Below are positions 15,501 to 23,206 of a stretch of DNA of 64,000 nt, piece after piece. Under the pieces are notes generated by a model that made no database searches, was not told the DNA's origin, and was given only the letters and a program-made list of their open reading frames with translations. The stretch's first letter is position 1; the number at the start of each line of letters is the position of its first letter. The position numbers and the translations under genes are program-made. This DNA comes from JBBROS01 sp038229135 (GTDB taxonomy: Bacteria > Pseudomonadota > Alphaproteobacteria > Acetobacterales > Acetobacteraceae), in assembly GCA_038229135.1 (NCBI GenBank), contig JBBROS010000017.1, forward strand, positions 1 through 64,000, written 5' to 3'.

Positions 15501-16310
15501 TCAGGCGGGGACGGTCGCGGGCCGAGCGCGGAGGATGAGGACGAGGCCGGCGACGATCATCGGGATGGACAGCAGTTGGCCCATCGTCAGCCCGGCGGCG
15601 AGGAAGCCGAGGAACCGGTCGGGCTCGCGGAAATGCTCGCCCACGCTGCGGGCGATGCCGTAGCCCACGAGGAAGGTGCCGGCCAGCGTGCCGAAGCGGG
15701 CGCGGATGGCGGGTCGGGCGCAGAGGATGGCCATGACCAGCAGGAGCAGGAGGCCTTCCATGCCGGCCTGGTAGAGCTGGCTCGGGTGGCGCAGCTCCGG
15801 CCCGGCGTTCGGGAAGGCCATGGCCCAGGGCAGGTCGGGCGGCGCCGCGCGGCCCCAAAGCTCGCCGTTGATGAAGTTGGCGATGCGGCCGAGGCAGAGG
15901 CCGATGGGGGCGATGACGGCGATGCGGTCGGAGAAGCCGAGCAGGTCGAGCCCCCGCGCACGGCAGAACAGGACGAGGGAGACAATGACGCCGAGCGCGC
16001 CGCCATGGAAGCTCATGCCACCCTGCCAGACGGCGAGCGCCTCGAGCGGGTGGGAGAGGTAGTAGCCGGGCTGGTAGAACAGGACGTAGCCGAGCCGCCC
16101 GCCCAGCACGACGCCGAGGGTGGCCCAGGTCAGGAAGTCATCGACGTGCTCGGGTGTGGCGACCACGGGCGGCAGGCGCACGAGGCGGCGCACGATGCGC
16201 CAGCCGAGGACGAGGCCCGTGATGTAGGCCAACGCGTACCAGCGGATGGCGAACGGGCCGAGCTGGACGATGACCGGGTCGATGGCAGGGAACAGGAGCG
16301 CCGGGATCAT
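15501..16310 (-). CDS. lgt: Prolipoprotein diacylglyceryl transferase
   Basis: A 269-residue inner-membrane enzyme transferring diacylglyceryl from phosphatidylglycerol to the lipobox Cys. Visible motifs: the family N terminus LGPFAIRWYALAYITGL, the catalytic HGGALGV (His near residue 102) and the signature GRIANFINGELWGR around residue 140, plus a C-terminal LAAGLTMGQLLSIPM. ATG 16310 (MIPALLFPAIDP) matches family length. Follows rfaD by 13 bases. Confidence 0.95.
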   Translation of the reverse strand: MIPALLFPAIDPVIVQLGPFAIRWYALAYITGLVLGWRIVRRLVRLPPVVATPEHVDDFLTWATLGVVLGGRLGYVLFYQPGYYLSHPLEALAVWQGGMSFHGGALGVIVSLVLFCRARGLDLLGFSDRIAVIAPIGLCLGRIANFINGELWGRAAPPDLPWAMAFPNAGPELRHPSQLYQAGMEGLLLLLVMAILCARPAIRARFGTLAGTFLVGYGIARSVGEHFREPDRFLGFLAAGLTMGQLLSIPMIVAGLVLILRARPATVPA

Positions 16311-16323
16311 TTGAGGACGGGGG

Positions 16324-17310
16324 TCATACGTAGAGGTCTCCGGAGGCCAGATGGCGCTCGACATAGGCGCGGATGCCGGCCTCGAGCGGGGTGAACTGCA
16401 CGGGGCAGCCGGCCTCGCGAAGGCGGTCCATGCGGGCCTGGGTGAAGGACTGGTATTGGCCCTGCAGCGCGTCGGGCATGGGCACGAACTCGAGGTCGCG
16501 CGGCCGCCCGGCGGCGTCGCACACGGCGTGCACGAGGTCGAGGTAGGTGCGGGCTGTGCCGGTACCGAGGTTGTAGAGGCCGGACGGTGCTGGGTGGTCC
16601 AGGAGCCATAGGATGACGTTCACGACGTCGTCCACGCAGATGAAGTCGCGGGCCTGGTGGCCGTCCGGCAGCTCGGCGCGGTCGGAGCGGAACAGGGTGG
16701 GTCGCCTTCCGGCGACCAGCTCGTCGTGCTTGACCTTCACCACGCTGACCATGCGGCCCTTGTGGTATTCGTTCGGGCCATAGACGTTGAAGAACTTGAG
16801 GCCGGCCCAGCGGGGTGGGGCGGGCCCGCCCCGGGCCGTGGCGGCTTGGACCCGCATGTCGAAGGCGTGCTTGGACCAGCCGTAGAGGTTGAGCGGGCGC
16901 AGGATGGGGAGCAGCGCCGGGTCGTCGTCGAAGCCGGCCGAGCCATCGCCGTAGGTGGCGGCGGAGCTGGCGTAGAAGAACGGCGTGCCGGTGCGGGCGC
17001 ACCATTGCCAGAGACGCCAGGACAGCTCGACATTGGTTTGCCAGACGAGGTCGGCGTCCGTCGCGGTGGTCTCGCTGATGGCGCCGAGATGAATGACGGC
17101 CTCGAGCCGGGGAGCTTCCGGGCCGGCGGTCTCGAGCCAGGCGTCCAGGGCGGCGGGCCGGATGATCGTTTCGGGTGGGTGGCGGGCGAGGTTGCGCCAT
17201 TGCCCGGCGTCGCCGAGCGTGTCGGCGACGGCGGTGCGGGCGCCGCGGGCGTGCAGGGCCGCGTGGAGGTTGCTGCCGATGAAGCCGGCGCCGCCGGTGA
17301 TCAGGATCAT
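16324..17310 (-). CDS. rfaD: ADP-L-glycero-D-manno-heptose 6-epimerase
   Basis: A 328-residue SDR epimerase for the LPS inner-core heptose precursor. The NAD(P) motif ITGGAGFIGSNL lies at residue 4, HLGAISET near 90, FFYASSAATYG near 125, and the catalytic YGWSK near 142. NVYGPNEYHKGRM and DGHQARDFICVDDVV are heptose epimerase hallmarks. ATG 17310 places the glycine motif correctly. First gene of an envelope operon (rfaD-lgt-midA-pgeF-lipoprotein), divergent from ubiK with 107 bases between. Confidence 0.92.
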   Translation of the reverse strand: MILITGGAGFIGSNLHAALHARGARTAVADTLGDAGQWRNLARHPPETIIRPAALDAWLETAGPEAPRLEAVIHLGAISETTATDADLVWQTNVELSWRLWQWCARTGTPFFYASSAATYGDGSAGFDDDPALLPILRPLNLYGWSKHAFDMRVQAATARGGPAPPRWAGLKFFNVYGPNEYHKGRMVSVVKVKHDELVAGRRPTLFRSDRAELPDGHQARDFICVDDVVNVILWLLDHPAPSGLYNLGTGTARTYLDLVHAVCDAAGRPRDLEFVPMPDALQGQYQSFTQARMDRLREAGCPVQFTPLEAGIRAYVERHLASGDLYV

Positions 17311-17417
17311 GCGCGGGCTTATACGGGGGCAAGGCGCGCGCACAAAGGTGGGGCGCTTACAAATCGGGCTCCGGCGCGCCATGTGCGCCGGCGTCAATGC
17401 TTTCGGAGGGTTCGATC

Positions 17418-17795
17418 ATGGCTGAACGACCGCGTTTCTTCGACGACCTGGCCGGTGTGGCCGGCGGCGCGTTCTCCGCGCTGGCCGGGCTGCGGGAGGA
17501 GGTGGAGAGCACCGTGCGCGCGCGGGTGGAGGAAGCGATCCGCAAGCTGGACCTGGTGAAGCGGGACGATCTGGAAGCCGTGCAGGAGATGGCGGCCAAG
17601 GCACGGGCTGGGCAGGCGGGGGCCGAAGCGCGGATGGCGGCGCTGGAGGCTCGGCTTGCGGTGCAGGAGGCACGCGGGGCCGATGCGGTGTCCAACACTT
17701 CAGTTCCGGGCGCGCATGGGCCGGGCGCTTCGAGCGTGGAGGCGGTGCCGGAGGCGCACGCGCCGATCACGGACGTGCCGCCGACGCCGCTCTGA
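17418..17795 (+). CDS. ubiK: Ubiquinone biosynthesis accessory factor UbiK (BMFP family)
   Basis: A 125-residue protein with MAERPRFFDDLAGVAGGAFS (amphipathic membrane-binding part), then REEVESTVRARVEEAIRKLD and the LVKRDDLEAVQEMAAKAR coiled coil. This is the BMFP/UbiK pattern: a lipid-binding factor that helps the aerobic Ubi complex. The C-terminal 35 residues (VSNTSVPGAHGPG...) are low-complexity. CGGAGGG at 17403-17409 supports ATG 17418. Confidence 0.85.
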   Translation: MAERPRFFDDLAGVAGGAFSALAGLREEVESTVRARVEEAIRKLDLVKRDDLEAVQEMAAKARAGQAGAEARMAALEARLAVQEARGADAVSNTSVPGAHGPGASSVEAVPEAHAPITDVPPTPL

Positions 17796-17965
17796 CCGAC
17801 ACATAAGTGTCGCTGCGCGGGCGGCGACCCTCGCGTCGTGCGGGCTTGCGGCGGCGCGATTCGGGTCGATAGGGTCATGGCAGGCCGGCCGTGCTGGTCG
17901 CGGCCGGACGGCCTCGCCACCTGGGCGCCCCCTCGAAAGGGGCGCCGTAACCGGGAGTTCCCCGC

Positions 17966-18472
17966 ATGTCAGCGCTCGGCACTCGCACGCGTGAGACGGT
18001 ATCGGCCAACCCGCTCGACATCATGGAGCAGGTGGTGGCGGCGAACGACTGGTCGTTCGAGCGGCATACCGAGGCCGAGATGGCGGCCGAGGCACCGGGG
18101 CAGTGGTGCGATTACGGGCTGTATTTCAGCTGGTCCGACGAGATCAGCGCCATGCACTTTACCTGCGCATTCGACCTGAAGGTGCCGGAGAAGCGGCGGC
18201 AGGCGCTGTACGAGCTGCTGACCTTGGCCAATGAGCGGCTGTGGATCGGGCATTTCGGCATGGACAGCGACGATGGCATGCCGGTGTTCCGGCACGCCGT
18301 GCTGCTGCGCGGCGCACCGGGGGCGAGTGCGGAAAGCCTGGAGGACATGGTGGACATCGCGCTGACGGAGTGCGAGCGGTTCTACCCGGCCTTCCAATTC
18401 GTGCTGTGGGGCGGCAAGTCGCCGGTGGAGGCGCTGCAGGCGGCGATGCTGGAGTGCGTCGGCGAGGCATGA
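17966..18472 (+). CDS. YbjN domain-containing protein
   Basis: A 168-residue protein matching the YbjN/CesT-like fold family: NPLDIMEQVVAANDWSFER, WCDYGLYFSWSDEISAMHF, and a C-terminal WGGKSPVEALQAAMLEC. Members resemble type III chaperones in fold; in enterobacteria YbjN affects motility and stress response. In alphaproteobacteria this protein is usually encoded just before proC, as here (four-base overlap). Exact function unknown. Confidence 0.85.
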   Translation: MSALGTRTRETVSANPLDIMEQVVAANDWSFERHTEAEMAAEAPGQWCDYGLYFSWSDEISAMHFTCAFDLKVPEKRRQALYELLTLANERLWIGHFGMDSDDGMPVFRHAVLLRGAPGASAESLEDMVDIALTECERFYPAFQFVLWGGKSPVEALQAAMLECVGEA

Positions 18473-19284
18473 CGGGTGTGAGGGTCCCGCCGCTGCTGCT
18501 GGTGGGCGGCGGGCAGATGGGCGGCGCGCTGCTTGCCGGGTGGCGGGAGCAGGCACCGCCCGGCTCCACGATCGACTGCGTGGTGGTGGACCCGGCGCCG
18601 GGCGCGTCCCGGCTCGTGGGCCAGGGCGTGCGGGTCGTGCCGGGGCTCGATGCGGTGCCGGGCGGGTTCGTGCCGGAGTGCGTCGTGCTGGCCGTGAAGC
18701 CGCAGCTGGCGGGTGCCGTGCTGCCGGGGCTTGCGGGGTTTGCAGGGCTGGTCGTGTCGATCATGGCGGGGCGGAGCGCGGGGGGGCTTGCGGCGGCCCT
18801 GCCCCGGGCCGCGGTGGTGCGGGCCATGCCGAACACGCCCGCGGCCATCCGGCAGGGGATCACGGTGGCGTTCGCCGGCCCGGGCGTGGACGCAGGGCAA
18901 CACGATCTTGCAGACGGGCTGTTGCTGGCGGTGGGCGAGGTGGCGTGGGTCGACGACGAGGCGCTGCTCGACCCGGTCACGGCCATTTCGGGTGGCGGGC
19001 CGGCCTACGTATTCCTGTTGGCCGAGCTGCTGGAGCAGGCAGGGGTGGCGCAGGGGCTGGAGCCGGGGCTGGCGCGGCACTTGGCGCGGGCGACGGTGTC
19101 AGGTTCGGGCGCGCTGCTGGCGGCCCGGCCCGAGGATGCCGCAGCGCTGCGGCGTGCCGTGACGAGCCCGGCCGGCACGACGGAGCGGGCTCTCGCGGTG
19201 TTGATGGACGAGGCAGCCTGGCCAGCGGCGATGCGCGCGGCGATCGAGGCGGCGACGGCGCGGTCTCGCGAGCTGGCGACGTAA
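18469..19284 (+). CDS. proC: Pyrroline-5-carboxylate reductase
   Basis: A 271-residue enzyme making L-proline from P5C with NAD(P)H. N-terminal Rossmann motif LLVGGGQMGGALL (variant GxGxMG), VLAVKPQ near residue 83, VVRAMPNTPAAI near residue 118, SGGGPAYVF near residue 175 and the signature VTSPAGTTERAL near residue 232. Begins inside the stop of the YbjN gene. Confidence 0.93.
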   Translation: MTGVRVPPLLLVGGGQMGGALLAGWREQAPPGSTIDCVVVDPAPGASRLVGQGVRVVPGLDAVPGGFVPECVVLAVKPQLAGAVLPGLAGFAGLVVSIMAGRSAGGLAAALPRAAVVRAMPNTPAAIRQGITVAFAGPGVDAGQHDLADGLLLAVGEVAWVDDEALLDPVTAISGGGPAYVFLLAELLEQAGVAQGLEPGLARHLARATVSGSGALLAARPEDAAALRRAVTSPAGTTERALAVLMDEAAWPAAMRAAIEAATARSRELAT

Positions 19285-19325
19285 GCGGGGCTTTCGCGGC
19301 GGCCCCGTTGCGCTATGTGTCTGCC

Positions 19326-20009
19326 ATGGACAAACACGAATTCGACGAGGCCGTGGTCGCGGCCGTGTTCCAGCGGGCCGGGCTGGTGGGCTGGGCGGAC
19401 ACGAACGTGGCGGAGGCGGCGCGGGATGCCGGGCTCGACCTCGGGCGCGCGCGGGAGCGCTTCCCGACCAAGTCCGTGGTGCTGATGCGCTTCGGAGCGC
19501 TGGCGGACAGGGCGGTGCTGGAGGCGGCGCCGCACACCGGGACGCCGCGGGAAAAGCTGTTCGACCTTGTGATGGCGCGGATCGACCGGCTGCAGGCGCA
19601 GCGGGAGGGGGTGCTGGCGCTCATGCAGGCGCTGCGGTTCGACCCCGGGAGCGCGCTGCTGGTCTACGGCGGCACGCTGCGGAGCATGCGGTGGCTGTTG
19701 GACGCGGCGGGCGTGCCGAGCGCCGGGCTGGTGGGGCAGCTTCGCATACACGGGCTGGCGGCCGTGTGGGCCATGGCGGTGCGGGCCTGGGAAAAGGACG
19801 ACAGCGCGGACCTCGGTGCCACGATGGCGGCGGTGGACCGGGCGCTCGACCGCGCGGTGCAGGCGGAGGCGAGCCTGCCCGGCGCGCGCACGCCTCCCTC
19901 GGCCGATATGGGCGTGGAGCCGCTTGACGAGACGATGGCGGCGGGCGCGCCCGAGCCGCCTATCACGAACCCGTCGGGCGATGCCGGGCCCGATGCGACC
20001 GTGCTATAA
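19326..20009 (+). CDS. COQ9/TetR-like protein
   Basis: A 227-residue mostly helical protein. Residues 1-60 look like a TetR-type HTH (VVAAVFQRAGLVGWADTNVAEAARDAGLDL; RERFPTKSVVLMRFG), and the remainder resembles COQ9 (RIDRLQAQREGVLALMQAL; GTLRSMRWLLDAAG). COQ9 supports ubiquinone hydroxylation by binding lipid, whereas a TetR regulator would bind DNA; sequence alone does not separate the two. The C terminus (SLPGARTPPSADM on) is low-complexity. It sits 42 bases after proC and just before a phasin gene. Confidence 0.65.
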   Translation: MDKHEFDEAVVAAVFQRAGLVGWADTNVAEAARDAGLDLGRARERFPTKSVVLMRFGALADRAVLEAAPHTGTPREKLFDLVMARIDRLQAQREGVLALMQALRFDPGSALLVYGGTLRSMRWLLDAAGVPSAGLVGQLRIHGLAAVWAMAVRAWEKDDSADLGATMAAVDRALDRAVQAEASLPGARTPPSADMGVEPLDETMAAGAPEPPITNPSGDAGPDATVL

Positions 20010-20033
20010 ATTCTCGGAACGAGGAGAACGTCC

Positions 20034-20594
20034 ATGTCCGACAACAATAACCCGATGAGCGGCGCCGTGCAGGCAGCAACGTCCGGCATGCAGCAGGCGG
20101 CCGCCTCGGCCCAGCAGATGGGTCAGGACATGACCCGCTCCATGATGGAGAAGGGCATGGCCGGGATGGCCGAGTTCACGAAGCTGTTCGAGACCATGAA
20201 GATGCCCGGGATGGGCGGGAGCATGGGCGGGATCGAGACGTTCCTGTCGGCGCAGCGGCGCAACATGGAGGTGCTGTCGGCGGCCAACCGCGTGGCGCTC
20301 GAGGGCGCGCAGGCGGTGGCCCGGCGGCACATGGAGATCATGCAGCAGACCATGACCGAGATGTCCGAGAGCATGCGGGAGATGGCGAGCCCGGAGAACC
20401 CGCAGGCGAAGGCGGCGCGGCAGGCCGAGATGCTGAAGGCGACCTACGAGAAGGCCGTGGCGCACATCAAGGAGCTGGCGGACCTGATCCAGCGGGCCAA
20501 CAACGAGGCGGTGGAGATGCTGAACAAGCGCTTTGCCGAGGCGCTGGACGAGGTGAAGAAGCTGGCGGCCGACGGCGCCCAGTCGCACGGGTAG
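20034..20594 (+). CDS. Phasin family protein
   Basis: A 186-residue protein rich in Met, Ala and Gln with a disordered N terminus, then EFTKLFETMKMPGMGG and the phasin core FLSAQRRNMEVLSAANRVALEGAQAVARR (about residues 78-105) with helical heptads to the C terminus. Phasins coat polyhydroxyalkanoate granules. No PHA synthase is seen in the window. GAGGAGAACGTCC precedes ATG 20034. Confidence 0.9.
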   Translation: MSDNNNPMSGAVQAATSGMQQAAASAQQMGQDMTRSMMEKGMAGMAEFTKLFETMKMPGMGGSMGGIETFLSAQRRNMEVLSAANRVALEGAQAVARRHMEIMQQTMTEMSESMREMASPENPQAKAARQAEMLKATYEKAVAHIKELADLIQRANNEAVEMLNKRFAEALDEVKKLAADGAQSHG

Positions 20595-20595
20595 C

Positions 20596-21723
20596 GTGAG
20601 GGTGGCGCCGCGCGTCGCCGTGATCGGCGGTGGCGTGATCGGCGCGGCCTGTGCGGCCCACCTGGCCGAGGGTGGGGCGCATGTGACGGTGGTGGAGCGG
20701 GACACGTCCTATGCGCGGGCGTCGTCTTCGCTCTCGGCGAGTTCCGTCCGGCAGCAGTTTTCCACGCCGGTGAACATCGCGCTCTCGCAATACGGGGTCG
20801 AGGTGCTGCGCGGGGCCGAGGTGGGCCTGCGTGAGGCGGGCTATCTGTATCTGGCGAGTGCGGCCGGGGCGGAGGCGTTGGCGGCGAACCATGCGGTGCA
20901 GCGGGATGCGGGGGCGGACGTGGCGCTGCTGGACGCCCCGGCGTTGGCGGCGCGGTTCCCCTGGTTGAGCACGAGCGGCGTTGCTTCGGGCGTGCTGGGA
21001 TTGTCGGGCGAGGGATGGTTCGATGGGCCGGCACTGGCCGAGTGGTTCCGGCGCCGGGCACGGGCGGCTGGCGCGGCGACGGTGGTGGATGCGGCTGTGG
21101 GGTTCGAGCGTGCGGGCGCCCGGGTGACGGCGGTGCAGCTGGGGGGCGGCGGGCGGATCGAGGCGGATTGGGTGGTGAATGCGGCGGGGCCACAGGCGCG
21201 CGGGGTGGCAGCCTTGGCCGGGGTCGCCCTGCCCGTGGAAGCCCGGCGGCGCTGCGTCTTCGTGTTCCAGTGCCGCACGCCGGGGGTGGGCGGGCCGCTG
21301 TTGATCGACACCTCCGGCGTCTGGTTCCGGCCGGAGGGGGACCGGTTCCTGGCCGGGCACTCGCCGGACGACACGGAGGAACTGGGGCTCGAGGTGGATT
21401 ACGCGGAGTGGGATGAGGTGGTGTGGCCTGCCTTGGCTGCCCGTGTGCCGGCATTCGAGGCGGTGCGGGTTTCGAGCGCGTGGGCGGGCCATTACGAGTT
21501 CAACACCTGGGACCATAACGCGCTTCTCGGCGTGCTGCCGGAGGTGCCGAACCTGGTGTTCGCCAATGGGTTCAGCGGCCACGGCATGCAACAGGCGCCG
21601 GGCGTGGGGCGGGGGGTGGCGGAGCTGATCCTGCAGGGCGGGTGGCGAACGATCGACCTGGCGCCGCTCGGGGTCGGGCGGCTGGCGGAGGGGCGGCGCG
21701 TGGTGGAGCGGAACGTGATCTGA
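20596..21723 (+). CDS. FAD-dependent oxidoreductase (DAO/FOXRED1-like)
   Basis: A 375-residue protein with the dinucleotide-binding motif VAVIGGGVIGAACAAHLAEGG at the N terminus, the ASSLSASSVRQQFSTPVN substrate-side loop, WVVNAAGPQARG near residue 200 and the C-terminal FANGFSGHGMQQAPG FAD contact. It belongs to the glycine/D-amino-acid oxidase group. GTG 20596 is the start, one base after the phasin stop. It overlaps the next gene by one base (TGATG), implying a joint pathway with the cyclodeaminase-like enzyme, perhaps a cyclic or D-amino acid degradation; the substrate is inference. Confidence 0.8.
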   Translation: MRVAPRVAVIGGGVIGAACAAHLAEGGAHVTVVERDTSYARASSSLSASSVRQQFSTPVNIALSQYGVEVLRGAEVGLREAGYLYLASAAGAEALAANHAVQRDAGADVALLDAPALAARFPWLSTSGVASGVLGLSGEGWFDGPALAEWFRRRARAAGAATVVDAAVGFERAGARVTAVQLGGGGRIEADWVVNAAGPQARGVAALAGVALPVEARRRCVFVFQCRTPGVGGPLLIDTSGVWFRPEGDRFLAGHSPDDTEELGLEVDYAEWDEVVWPALAARVPAFEAVRVSSAWAGHYEFNTWDHNALLGVLPEVPNLVFANGFSGHGMQQAPGVGRGVAELILQGGWRTIDLAPLGVGRLAEGRRVVERNVI

Positions 21724-22610
21724 TGCGGTTCCACGACGCAGCGGCGGTGGCGGCGGCGCTGCCGTGGGAGCGTCTGCTGCAGGCGCTGCGGGAGGCCTTC
21801 GCGGGGGAGACCGTGGCCCCGACCCGGCATCGGCATGCCTTGCCGGGGTCGGCGACGCTTCTGCTGATGCCGGCCTGGCGAGCAGATTTCCTGGGCGTGA
21901 AGATCGTGACGGTGCATCCGGGCAACGGGGCGCTGGGCCTGGATGCGGTGCACTCGCAATACCTGTTGAGCGAGGCGGCGACGGGGCGGCCGGTGGCGCT
22001 GATCGAGGGGGATGCGCTGACGGCCCGTCGTACGGCGGCGGCCTCGGCGCTGGCGGCTTCCTATCTGGCGGTGCCGGATGCGTCCCGGCTGCTGGTGGTG
22101 GGTGCCGGGCGGGTGGCGGCGCTGCTGGCCGGGGCGCACCGGAGCGTAAGGCCGATCCGGCAGGTGCGGGTGTGGAACCGGGGGGTGGCGCGGCGGGACG
22201 CGCTGGTGGCGGCGCTGCTTGCCGAGGGGTTTGCGGCGGAGGCGGCGGGGTCGCTCGAGGAGGCGGTGGGGTGGGCGGACATCGTCAGCTGCGCGACCCT
22301 GGCGACGGAGCCGCTGGTGCGCGGTGCCTGGTTGCGGGCCGGGCAGCATCTGGACCTGGTGGGGGCATTCACGCCGGCCATGCGGGAGGCGGATGCGGCG
22401 GCGGTGGCGCGTGCGGCAGCGTATGCGGACACGGAGGCGGCGCTGGGCGAGTGTGGCGAGCTGGCGGGCGGCGTTGCCCTGATGGGGACGCTGGCGAGCC
22501 TGTGCCGGGGCAGCGCCGTGGAGCGAGGGGCGGAGGGGATTACGCTGTTCAAGTCCGTCGGGACGGCGCTGGAGGACCTCGCGGCGGCGGTGGTGGTGGC
22601 GGACGTATAA
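21723..22610 (+). CDS. Ornithine cyclodeaminase/mu-crystallin family protein
   Basis: A 295-residue protein: catalytic-lysine region FLGVKIVTVHPGN near residue 60, the IEGDALTARRTAAASALAA helix near residue 97, the NAD(P) site LLVVGAGRVAALLAGAH near residue 122, and DLVGAFTPAMREAD near residue 218. Related enzymes include ornithine cyclodeaminase, alanine dehydrogenase and delta-1-pyrroline-2-carboxylate reductase. Coupled to the FAD oxidoreductase before it (one-base overlap): an imine made by the oxidase could be reduced here, which would favour a pyrroline/ketimine reductase role. Confidence 0.8.
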   Translation: MRFHDAAAVAAALPWERLLQALREAFAGETVAPTRHRHALPGSATLLLMPAWRADFLGVKIVTVHPGNGALGLDAVHSQYLLSEAATGRPVALIEGDALTARRTAAASALAASYLAVPDASRLLVVGAGRVAALLAGAHRSVRPIRQVRVWNRGVARRDALVAALLAEGFAAEAAGSLEEAVGWADIVSCATLATEPLVRGAWLRAGQHLDLVGAFTPAMREADAAAVARAAAYADTEAALGECGELAGGVALMGTLASLCRGSAVERGAEGITLFKSVGTALEDLAAAVVVADV

Positions 22611-22654
22611 AGAATAGTCGGCGCCGGGTGGTCGTCTCACAACGATTGGATCGG

Positions 22655-22682
22655 CGTCATCGCGAGCGCAGCGTGGCGATCC
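22655..22682. repeat. Dispersed 28-base element
   Basis: cgtcatcgcgagcgcagcgt ggcgatcc is the reverse complement of the element at 88-115 and 6411-6438. It lies in the convergent gap after the cyclodeaminase-like gene. Confidence 0.7.
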
Positions 22683-22772
22683 GGGGCCGACGGGACTGCT
22701 CGTTGCCGCCCCTGGAACCTCGTCCGCCCTTGAGACGAGGGGGCGTTCGCGTTTCGGGTCGAGGCTTGCCGT

Positions 22773-22809
22773 CACCCCTCCCGCGGCCTCTCCGGCTAGG
22801 GGAGCGGGG
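22773..22809. repeat. C-run/G-run palindromic element
   Basis: cacccctcccgcggcctctc followed by cggctaggggagcgggg gives an imperfect hairpin overlapping the 3' end of the cupin gene, between convergent genes. Same kind of element as at 12848, 30461, 35947 and 38662. Confidence 0.45.
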
Positions 22810-23206
22810 CAGAGTACTCCTTCTCGCTGACGTGCTCGAGCCAGGTGACGGCCGAGCCATCGAGCCGTTCCTGGATGGCGATATGGGTCATGCCAGTGGT
22901 TGCGGTGGCACCATGCCAGTGGCGTTCGCCCGGGGGGAACCACACCACGTCGCCGGGGTGGATGCGTTCCACGGAGGCGCCTTCGCGCTGCGCCCAGCCT
23001 GCGCCAGCCGTGACGATGAGGGTTTGGCCGAGGGGGTGGGTGTGCCAGGCGGTGCGGGCTCCGGGCTCGAACGTGACGTGGGCGGCGGCCATGCGGGCGG
23101 GTTCGGGGGGGCTCGCGATCGGGTCGATGCGGACGCGGCCGGTGAACCATTCGGCGGGGCCGGCGGTGGATGGGGTGTCGCCGGGGTGCTTGATGTCCAT
23201 GGTCAT
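22796..23206 (-). CDS. Small cupin domain protein
   Basis: A 136-residue single-domain cupin: cupin motif 1 in GARTAWHTHPLGQTLIVTAG (two His) and motif 2 in HPGDVVWFPPGERHWHGA (Pro-Gly and His). The close of motif 1 and EWFTGRVRIDP at the N terminus resemble cupins annotated as carboxymuconolactone-decarboxylase-associated or (R)-mandelonitrile-lyase-like. Metal site predicted; substrate unknown. It overlaps fumC by four bases and is last in the SBP-permease-ATPase-queG-fumC-cupin run. Confidence 0.8.
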   Translation of the reverse strand: MTMDIKHPGDTPSTAGPAEWFTGRVRIDPIASPPEPARMAAAHVTFEPGARTAWHTHPLGQTLIVTAGAGWAQREGASVERIHPGDVVWFPPGERHWHGATATTGMTHIAIQERLDGSAVTWLEHVSEKEYSAPLP

